DNA of 5,749 nucleotides from an uncultured Candidatus Saccharibacteria bacterium. Lineage in GTDB: Bacteria > Patescibacteria > Saccharimonadia > Saccharimonadales > UBA5946. The stretch spans positions 1 to 5,749 of the forward strand of contig CAMPIR010000045.1 of NCBI GenBank assembly GCA_946886435.1, in the 5' to 3' direction. Positions within the stretch are counted from its first letter, which is position 1, and each line of letters starts with the position of its first letter. The notes under the pieces are model-generated. The model was not told the DNA's origin. It saw only the letters and a program-made list of their open reading frames with translations, and ran no database searches. A program made the position numbers and the translations under genes. This document shows, in pieces, positions 1 through 4,996 of this stretch.

Positions 1-490
1 TTTTGATGAACGGCTGCTCTAGCAAAGTTTTCTCAGCAAAGTACTTCGCGAGCTGGCCTTCAACGATCTTTTCAGCGATGTCAGCCGGCTTGCCTTCGTT
101 TTGAGCCTTCTCTACAAACTCAGCCTTTTTAGCCTCACGTGCATCTGCAGTAATGTCTTCGAGTGAAATGTACTGCGGCGCTGATGCGGAAACGTGGAGT
201 GCGATGTCATGTACGAGGTTTTTGAAATCATCAGTACGGGCCACAAAGTCAGTTTCGCAGTTTACCTCGACGAGCACGCCGATACGTCCGCTATGGACGT
301 AGCTATCGACGATACCTTCGCGGGCTTCACGCTCACCGCGCTTTTCAGCCTTGGTTAGGCCTTTTTTGCGCATTGCTTCGAGCGCCTTGTCAAAGTCGCC
401 ATCGGTTTCGGTCAGAGCGGCTTTTGCATCGGTTAGACCGACGCCGGTTAGTTCCTTTAGTTTTTTTACGTCTTCGAGTGAGATCGCCAT
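1..490 (-). CDS. tsf: Elongation factor Ts (EF-Ts), 3' end cut by window edge
   Basis: EF-Ts is the cytoplasmic nucleotide exchange factor that strips GDP from EF-Tu. My translation of the reverse strand from the ATG at 490 gives 163 residues with no stop before base 1, so the C-terminus is missing. Residues 1-43 form the UBA-like N-terminal domain (start MAISLEDVKKLKELTGVGL). Residues 66-83 hold the core signature VHSGRIGVLVEVNCETDFV, whose TDFV (80-83) matches the EF-Tu-contacting Asp/Phe of E. coli EF-Ts. The EGKP...IAEKIVEG...LLEQPFIK block, which lies near residue 210-245 in the long E. coli protein, appears here at 132-163. This is therefore the short form lacking the large insertion, and I expect about 195-200 residues in all. 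A Shine-Dalgarno AAGGA (501-497) sits 6 nt before the ATG. The gene follows rpsB in the conserved order. The family call is secure. Confidence 0.97.
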   Translation of the reverse strand, partial: MAISLEDVKKLKELTGVGLTDAKAALTETDGDFDKALEAMRKKGLTKAEKRGEREAREGIVDSYVHSGRIGVLVEVNCETDFVARTDDFKNLVHDIALHVSASAPQYISLEDITADAREAKKAEFVEKAQNEGKPADIAEKIVEGQLAKYFAEKTLLEQPFIK

Positions 491-604
491 ATAACTTCCT
501 TTCTACCGCGCCAGCCAGCGCTCCTGTGTCATGAAATCCCAAAAGACTCAACGGGAAAATTTTGGGTATTTTATGACAAGGAAAAGCTGGTTACAGGTAC
601 GTTA
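491..604 (-). other. rpsB-tsf intercistronic spacer
   Basis: These 114 bp separate the rpsB stop from the tsf start. Visible features are the tsf Shine-Dalgarno at 497-501, a small GC hairpin (GCGC arms at 518-521 and 508-511, six-base loop) just before it, and a nine-codon ORF (532 to 503, MTQERWLAR then TAG) with a weak GGGA four bases upstream of its ATG. No U-tract follows the hairpin, so it is not an intrinsic terminator and read-through from rpsB into tsf is expected. A TAAAAT hexamer (minus strand, within the AT-rich 550-575 part) could serve as a -10 box, but I see no convincing -35. The mini-ORF may well be chance. Confidence 0.4.
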
Positions 605-1315
605 CTATTTACCTTCTTTTTTATCAGCGGTTGCTTTGCCTTCTTCGACAGCAGCAACTACGTAGTCAACGATGAGCTGGAGGCCCTTGATCGCATCGTC
701 GTTCGCAGGGATAGCGTAGTCGACGGTCGTCGGGTCAGTATTGGTGTCGGCGATAGCAACGACAGGAACACCGAGCTTCTTTGCTTCACGGATCGCGTTG
801 ACGTCTTCGTGCATGTCGGTGACAAAAACGATACCTGGTTTGCCGTTTAGATCCTTGATACCACCGTATTTGCGGTTGAGGTCATCGATCTCTTCCTGGA
901 AGCGCTGAACTTCGAGCTTGTTGTAGCGGTTAGCGAGTTCGCCTGAATCCATCTTTTTCTCGAGTGACTTCAGGTGCTTAATGCGTCCAACCATCGTCTC
1001 GACGTTGGTGAGCATACCGCCCATCCAACGTTCGGTAACAAACGGCTGGTTAACTTTTTCCGCTGCAGTACGTACCAAGTCTTGTGCCTGGCGTTTTGTA
1101 CCGACAAACAGAACCTGCTTACCAGAACTGACAACGTCAGCAACGACTGGCAGAACAGTTTCAAGCGCTTCAACCGTCTTCGTCAGATCGATGATATGAC
1201 TGTCTTGGCGTTTGCTGTGAATATACGCGGCCATCTTAGGGTGCCAACGGCTCGTTTTGTGTCCGAAATGAACACCGGCTTCGAGCAAAGCCTTGATATC
1301 AACCTGTACGGCCAT
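605..1315 (-). CDS. rpsB: 30S ribosomal protein S2
   Basis: S2 is a late-assembling protein of the small ribosomal subunit, needed for S1 docking in bacteria that have S1. The 236-residue product has the usual family length and the diagnostic motifs in order: LLEAGVHFGHKTSRWHPKM at 10-28, HIIDLTKT at 40-47, the KRQAQDLV segment near 74-81, RWMGGMLTN at 97-104, FVTDMHED at 164-171, and IADTNTDP...DYAIPANDDA at 188-208. The tail (225-236) is short, charged and Lys-rich. The start ATG (1315-1313) gives the family N-terminus MAVQVDIKALLEAGVHFGH. It is preceded by AGGGAGAAGG, so a Shine-Dalgarno lies 4-9 nt upstream depending on register. It is the first gene of an rpsB-tsf operon with its own promoter, and it stops with TAG. 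Nothing in the protein is unusual. Confidence 0.98.
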   Translation of the reverse strand: MAVQVDIKALLEAGVHFGHKTSRWHPKMAAYIHSKRQDSHIIDLTKTVEALETVLPVVADVVSSGKQVLFVGTKRQAQDLVRTAAEKVNQPFVTERWMGGMLTNVETMVGRIKHLKSLEKKMDSGELANRYNKLEVQRFQEEIDDLNRKYGGIKDLNGKPGIVFVTDMHEDVNAIREAKKLGVPVVAIADTNTDPTTVDYAIPANDDAIKGLQLIVDYVVAAVEEGKATADKKEGK

Positions 1316-1316
1316 G

Positions 1317-1365
1317 ATATCCTTCTCCCTTCGCTGCTACTTCCCGTAGGAGGATACTGTAGCAG
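1317..1365 (-). promoter_or_regulatory. Candidate structured rpsB leader (hairpin/pseudoknot over the Shine-Dalgarno)
   Basis: On the minus strand, CTGCTAC (1365-1359) can pair with GTAGCAG (1340-1334), enclosing an 18-nt loop. In the loop, GTATCCT (1357-1351) is complementary, with one G-U pair, to AGGATAT (1323-1317), which covers the proximal Shine-Dalgarno of rpsB. The two helices together would form an H-type pseudoknot that hides the ribosome site. The loop also contains CCTCCT, the same sequence as the 16S anti-Shine-Dalgarno, and a TCC-TACG-GGA mini-hairpin with a UNCG-type tetraloop. S2-mediated repression of rpsB-tsf is established in E. coli. Applying that mechanism here is inference, and the fold was found by eye without energy calculation. 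Confidence 0.45.
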
Positions 1366-1394
1366 TTGCTTCGTTAAAAATTTGTTACCGACGT

Positions 1395-1423
1395 AGTCTA
1401 CCACTGTTAAAGTGATTTGTCTA
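1395..1423 (-). promoter_or_regulatory. Candidate sigma70-type promoter of rpsB-tsf
   Basis: On the minus strand, TAGACA (1423-1418, 5/6 match to the -35 consensus) is followed after exactly 17 bp by TAGACT (1400-1395, 4/6 match to the -10). A TG dinucleotide one base before the -10 gives an extended -10. Transcription would begin near 1388, leaving a leader of about 70 nt that holds the hairpin described at 1317-1365. It is divergent from the rpmE promoter, with about 20 bp between the two -35 boxes. Confidence 0.55.
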
Positions 1424-1443
1424 GATTTGAGGGCTCTTCTCTC

Positions 1444-1472
1444 TTGACCGAAAGGGTTTTAACAGATATAAT
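1444..1472 (+). promoter_or_regulatory. Strong sigma70-type promoter of rpmE, likely leaderless transcript
   Basis: TTGACC (1444-1449) and a perfect TATAAT (1467-1472) are separated by the optimal 17 bp. The rpmE ATG begins only 12 nt after the -10. A start at the usual 6-8 nt downstream, for example A1478, would leave a 5' UTR of about 5-8 nt with no room for a Shine-Dalgarno. None is visible there either. Confidence 0.8.
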
Positions 1473-1484
1473 CGTTCACTGACT

Positions 1485-1826
1485 ATGAAAAAAGATTTAC
1501 ACCCTACCGACTACCGCCCTGTCGTCTTCCAGGATGAGTCTGCTGACTTTGCGTTTTTGACCCAGTCAACCGCAAAGACTAACGACACCATCAAGTGGGA
1601 AGATGGCCAGGAGTACCCGCTCATAAAGATGCATATCTCGAGCGCTTCTCACCCGTTCTTTACTGGTGAGGAAAAGATCATCGACACCGAAGGTCGTGTC
1701 GACCGCTTTAAGGCTCGCTTTGCTGCTGCAGAGGCACGCAAAGAAGCTCTCGCGAACAAAGCGAAAAAGTCTGCAGCTCGTACTGAGAAAAAAGCCGTCA
1801 AAGCTGAGACAAAGAAAGAAGCCTAG
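1485..1826 (+). CDS. rpmE: 50S ribosomal protein L31, type B
   Basis: L31 is a large-subunit protein at the subunit interface. This 113-residue product matches the zinc-free type B paralogue (also called rpmE2). The N-terminus [17 protein letters not shown] (1-17) parallels the HPxYRxVVFxD signature, and [10 protein letters not shown] (52-61) followed by [11 protein letters not shown] (69-79) completes the core. There are no cysteines, so the CxxC zinc site of type A is absent. Type B proteins are usually about 80-90 residues. The extra length is a tail at about 81-113 rich in Ala, Lys and Glu, probably helical or disordered and rRNA-contacting (inference). The ATG is fixed by the family N-terminus and has no Shine-Dalgarno; the promoter sits directly upstream. 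The gene ends with TAG and is followed by its own terminator. Confidence 0.95.
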   Translation: MKKDLHPTDYRPVVFQDESADFAFLTQSTAKTNDTIKWEDGQEYPLIKMHISSASHPFFTGEEKIIDTEGRVDRFKARFAAAEARKEALANKAKKSAARTEKKAVKAETKKEA

Positions 1827-1840
1827 CTTCGCTTACCTGA

Positions 1841-1866
1841 AACTGGCCATCACTGGCCAGTTTTTT
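1841..1866 (+). terminator. Intrinsic terminator after rpmE
   Basis: AACTGGCC (1841-1848) and GGCCAGTT (1855-1862) form a perfect 8-bp stem around a six-base loop (ATCACT), followed by T residues (1861-1866). It begins 14 bp after the rpmE stop. There is no A-run before the left arm, so it should work only for plus-strand transcription. It would separate rpmE from prfA transcriptionally. Confidence 0.88.
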
Positions 1867-1882
1867 GTTTGCCCCTTATACT
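1854..1882 (+). promoter_or_regulatory. Candidate prfA-prmC promoter overlapping the rpmE terminator
   Basis: A -10 box TATACT (1877-1882, 5/6) lies 17 bp after TGGCCA (1854-1859, 4/6 match to TTGACA). The -35 falls in the loop and right arm of the rpmE terminator stem. The -10 ends 13 nt before the ATG at 1896, much like the spacing at rpmE, so transcription would begin near 1888-1890 and the message would be nearly leaderless. The need for a promoter after a strong terminator supports the call; the weak -35 lowers confidence. Confidence 0.5.
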
Positions 1883-1895
1883 GAGACGGAGAAAC

Positions 1896-2966
1896 ATGAC
1901 GATGATCAGCCTAAACCTCAACGACCTGCAGCAAGAACGTGAAACGCTCATGGCTTTTTTGTCACGTCCGGATGCATTTTCGGATCCTGAATTTGCCAAA
2001 AAAAATCGTCGGATGAGTGAGCTCGATGAACTAATCTCTGCCGGCAGTCGCCAGGCTGAGCTAATAAAACAGATTATTGAGGCCCGTGAGATGATGAGCA
2101 GCGACGATGAGATGGCCGAGCTTGCCAAGGCAGAGCTTCCTGAGCTAGAGCGCGAACTCGCCGAGCTCGATGAAAAGCTCTTTATTATGCTCACGCCGAA
2201 GGACCCGAACGACGAGAAAAATGTCATCGTTGAGATCAGGGCCGGCGCCGGTGGTGACGAGGCTTCCTTGTTCGCCTCCGAGCTGCTTCGTATGTACCTC
2301 AGATGGTGCGAAACGCACGGCTTCAAAACCGATATGATGAGCGAGTCAGCCAACGACACTGGTGGCTACAAAGAAGTTGTCTTTGAAGTTAAAGGCGACA
2401 GCCCGTACGCCAGTCTCAAGTTCGAGTCTGGAGTCCACCGTGTCCAACGCGTCCCAGTCACCGAGAGCCAAGGCCGCATCCACACCAGTACTGTCACTGT
2501 TGCCGTTCTGCCAGAAGCCGAAGAAACCGACATCGAGATCAACGCGGGCGACCTCAAGGTAGACGTTTACCGCGCCGGCGGCCACGGTGGTCAGTCCGTC
2601 AACACGACCGACTCTGCAGTTCGTATCACTCACCTTCCGACTGGCCTGGTTGTCACCAACCAAGACGAAAAATCCCAGATCAAGAACAAAGACAAAGCCA
2701 TGAGCGTCCTCCGCGCCCGGCTTATGCAGATAAAGATTGACGAGGAAAATGCTCGTCTCACCGCTGAGCGCCGCAGCCTCATCGGCTCAGGTGACCGCAG
2801 TGAAAAGATACGCACCTACAACTTTCCGCAGGATCGCATCACCGACCACCGCATCGGCTACAGTCGCAGCGGCATCCCGCAGGCACTCGGCGGCGACATC
2901 GATGATCTGATAGAAAAGCTCCAGGCCTACGAGCGTGAACTCAAAGCTGCCGGTGCAAACAATTAA
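1896..2966 (+). CDS. prfA: Peptide chain release factor 1 (RF1)
   Basis: RF1 reads UAA and UAG in the ribosomal A site and triggers peptide release. The 356-residue product has full family length. The N-terminal helical domain (about 1-100) precedes [21 protein letters not shown] (114-134). The anticodon-like PVT motif at 187-189, in [18 protein letters not shown], marks RF1 rather than RF2 (SPF). The catalytic GGQ is at 231-233 within [24 protein letters not shown]. The [11 protein letters not shown] block (313-323) is also typical. I chose the ATG at 1896, which has GGAG (1888-1891) 4 nt upstream. A second ATG at 1902 has the same GGAG at 10 nt and is equally possible, and a TTG at 1869 would add nine residues unlike the family. 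If transcription starts near 1889, the GGAG may be partly absent from the mRNA. The gene overlaps prmC, whose product methylates Q233. Confidence 0.97.
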   Translation: MTMISLNLNDLQQERETLMAFLSRPDAFSDPEFAKKNRRMSELDELISAGSRQAELIKQIIEAREMMSSDDEMAELAKAELPELERELAELDEKLFIMLTPKDPNDEKNVIVEIRAGAGGDEASLFASELLRMYLRWCETHGFKTDMMSESANDTGGYKEVVFEVKGDSPYASLKFESGVHRVQRVPVTESQGRIHTSTVTVAVLPEAEETDIEINAGDLKVDVYRAGGHGGQSVNTTDSAVRITHLPTGLVVTNQDEKSQIKNKDKAMSVLRARLMQIKIDEENARLTAERRSLIGSGDRSEKIRTYNFPQDRITDHRIGYSRSGIPQALGGDIDDLIEKLQAYERELKAAGANN

Positions 2967-3810
2967 CCAGTGGCTTCAGGCCGCAACCGAACAGTTCGAG
3001 CGTACTGACATCCCTTCTGCTCAGCTCGATGCCGCGCTGCTACTTTGTCACATGCTCGGTGTTGATCGCACGTGGCTGATAGCTCACGCAGAGGAATCGC
3101 TCGCGAGAGCCGCCCTCACGAACCCTGGTGGTGTACGCCCGGGCGGTATCAGTGTCTACGGCGAAAAGATTGTGTTACGAAGGCTCAAGCGTGAGCCGAT
3201 GGCCTATATTCTCGGAAAAAAGGAGTTCTATGGTCGAGAGTTTACTGTCACAAAGGACGTTCTCATACCCCGCCCCGAAACCGAAGCGCTTATCGAACTC
3301 GCTAAAAAGTACCAGTTCTCAGGAAATATCGTTGATGTTGGCTCCGGTAGCGGAGCAATAGGCCTTACGCTCGCGAAAGAATTACCCGCTGTCACCATTA
3401 CCCTGTCTGATTTCTCACCAGCCGCGCTCGAAGTGGCGGAAAAAAACGCTAAACAACTCAGGATAAAACCAGTCACATTCACCGAAAGCGATCTTCTGGG
3501 GTACTGGAGGGAACACAAAACACCAGAACAGTTCGATGTCATCGTGGCGAACCTGCCCTATGTTGACAAGAGCTGGGAACGCTCACCTGAGACTGCCTAT
3601 GAGCCTCGGTTAGCCCTATTTGCCGACGATGGTGGGCTCGCGCTCATCAACGAGCTGATCGAACAAACCCCTGCCATCCTAAAACCTGGTGGTTACGTCT
3701 TGCTCGAAGCAGACCCCGAACAGCACGCAGCGATCGTGGAAAAAGCCAGCCAAAACGACCTCACACATCTAGTGTCCCAAGACTACGGGATACTGCTCCA
3801 ACGATCATAA
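2953..3810 (+). CDS. prmC: Release factor glutamine N5-methyltransferase PrmC (HemK family)
   Basis: PrmC transfers a methyl group from S-adenosylmethionine to the GGQ glutamine of RF1 and RF2. From the GTG at 2953 the protein has 285 residues. The N-terminal helical domain (1-80) leads to [19 protein letters not shown] (81-99) and IPRPET (105-110). The SAM-binding glycine motif I is [15 protein letters not shown] (127-141), the motif IV position reads NLPY (200-203), and [13 protein letters not shown] (217-229) and [12 protein letters not shown] (243-254) follow. Motif IV is usually NPPY in PrmC. A Gly/Pro-rich segment at about 56-69 makes the N-domain linker roughly 12 residues longer than in E. 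coli. The gene overlaps prfA by 14 nt from this start. An upstream GTG at 2935 (overlap 32 nt, 291 residues) is possible; I prefer 2953 because [10 protein letters not shown] aligns with the usual N-terminus. Neither start has a clear Shine-Dalgarno, so translational coupling to prfA is likely. Confidence 0.94.
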   Translation: MQTINQWLQAATEQFERTDIPSAQLDAALLLCHMLGVDRTWLIAHAEESLARAALTNPGGVRPGGISVYGEKIVLRRLKREPMAYILGKKEFYGREFTVTKDVLIPRPETEALIELAKKYQFSGNIVDVGSGSGAIGLTLAKELPAVTITLSDFSPAALEVAEKNAKQLRIKPVTFTESDLLGYWREHKTPEQFDVIVANLPYVDKSWERSPETAYEPRLALFADDGGLALINELIEQTPAILKPGGYVLLEADPEQHAAIVEKASQNDLTHLVSQDYGILLQRS

Positions 3811-3815
3811 GCGGC

Positions 3816-4970
3816 TTACCGTGGGTATTCTGCGAGCGTTGTCTCGACGGTCTTTTCCTTGCCGTCCCGTAGGTACGTGATCGAAACCCTATCCTCTGGA
3901 ACATGAACCGATATCGCACTGAGAAGCGGATGTGTTTCGTCGATCTTGACGTTTGCGACGCGAACTATGATGTCTCCCGCTTTGAGACCGGCTTTTGCGG
4001 CAGGGCTTCCCGGTACGACCGCATCGCCCTGATCGCTAACGATATATGCACCCCGCTTGACCGGGAGGTTATATTCTTTCGCCACCTCGGCAGTGATACC
4101 GATATGCGTCACGCCCAAGAATGCGCGTGCCAGCTCACCCGTCTTTGTCACGCTCTCGATTAGCCCTTTGGCATCGTTTATCGGTATCGCAAAACCGATA
4201 CCCTGGGCTTCCTGATCTATCGCCGTGTTGATGCCGACTACTTCACCGTCAAGGTTAACCAGCGGACCTCCTGAGTTCCCAGGGTTAATCGCTGCGTCGG
4301 TCTGCAAGAGATTTGTCAGTCGTTCGGCATCACCCCCTGCTTCACTACCAGCGATAAGCGGGCGACCAAGGCCAGAGATAATGCCAAGCGTTACGCTGGT
4401 TTGATACTGGCCGAGCGCGTTACCTATGGCAATAACCTTCTCACCCACTTCCATCTCGGCAGAATCACCGATCTTGGCAGCTTTCAACCCACTCGCTCCA
4501 TTGATCTTGAGAAAAGCGATGTCATTCACCGGATCGGTACCGACAACGTCAACACCTTCATACGAGGTGCCATCGGCCAACACTACATCAACCTTGTCAG
4601 TACCGTTAACAACATGTTTATTGGTCAGGATGTACCCATCCTCAGAGATGATAATGCCAGTACCAGCACCTTGCTGGGTATATGAACGAAAGCCGAGTGA
4701 AGCTCGTGATTCAGTTAGGATGGAAACGACGCTTGGGCTAACACGTTCAGCGACATCCGCCACGACAGCTTCTTCGTTCGAGACTACACTACGTTTTTCG
4801 GTAATCGTCGAGCCGGAGTCAACCACACCAGATGCTAGCGCTGCCCACGCCCCGAGAAAGCTGAGCGTAAAACACATTAGCGCCAGCCCAGCTACCCGCA
4901 CAAAACGCGGCTGATGAACCTCCTGGGAGGTTACCTTCTTAACATCCGTTGTCTTAGCATCTATTGCCAT
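3816..4970 (-). CDS. htrA: Membrane-anchored HtrA/Deg-type serine protease with one PDZ domain
   Basis: HtrA/Deg proteases degrade or sense misfolded proteins outside the cytoplasmic membrane. The 384-residue product begins with a short basic cytoplasmic stretch and one hydrophobic segment (about 24-50) that looks like an uncleaved signal anchor; no lipobox is present. A linker precedes the trypsin-like domain (about 67-275). The catalytic triad is visible: His119 in LTNKHVV, Asp150 in DPVNDIAFLKI and Ser233 in GNSGGPL. The oxyanion and specificity-loop segments GIISGLGRP and INTAIDQEAQGIGFAIPI are typical. A single PDZ domain occupies about 280-380, with SPAAKAGLKAGDIIVRV at 322-338, giving a DegS/HtrA-like architecture. 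AGGTGG (4983-4978) lies 7 nt before the ATG. The gene is 26 bp downstream of a membrane-protein gene on the same strand, probably co-transcribed, and converges on prmC. The natural substrate is not deducible; the protease call is firm. Confidence 0.95.
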   Translation of the reverse strand: MAIDAKTTDVKKVTSQEVHQPRFVRVAGLALMCFTLSFLGAWAALASGVVDSGSTITEKRSVVSNEEAVVADVAERVSPSVVSILTESRASLGFRSYTQQGAGTGIIISEDGYILTNKHVVNGTDKVDVVLADGTSYEGVDVVGTDPVNDIAFLKINGASGLKAAKIGDSAEMEVGEKVIAIGNALGQYQTSVTLGIISGLGRPLIAGSEAGGDAERLTNLLQTDAAINPGNSGGPLVNLDGEVVGINTAIDQEAQGIGFAIPINDAKGLIESVTKTGELARAFLGVTHIGITAEVAKEYNLPVKRGAYIVSDQGDAVVPGSPAAKAGLKAGDIIVRVANVKIDETHPLLSAISVHVPEDRVSITYLRDGKEKTVETTLAEYPR

Positions 4971-4996
4971 AGTGTATCCACCTTTCCGTATGTTTT

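Noticed and set aside
508..521. GCGC hairpin before tsf as a transcription terminator
   Set aside because: The stem is four pairs and no U-tract follows; it would also cut the conserved rpsB-tsf operon.
974..1396. Plus-strand 140-codon open frame opposite rpsB
   Set aside because: It lies antisense to a certain S2 gene, has no ribosome site or recognisable protein features, and is a coding shadow.
1850..2359. Minus-strand 169-codon Ser-rich open frame opposite prfA
   Set aside because: Its Ser-rich composition is what the reverse complement of Glu/Leu-rich RF1 codons gives; RF1 is certain on the other strand.
3849..3870. GACGG...CCGTC inverted repeat near the htrA 3' end as a terminator for prmC
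   Set aside because: The stem is only five pairs around an 11-base loop and no T-run follows.
4426..4914. Plus-strand 162-codon open frame opposite htrA
   Set aside because: It is antisense to a protease whose catalytic motifs are intact; no independent coding signal is seen.
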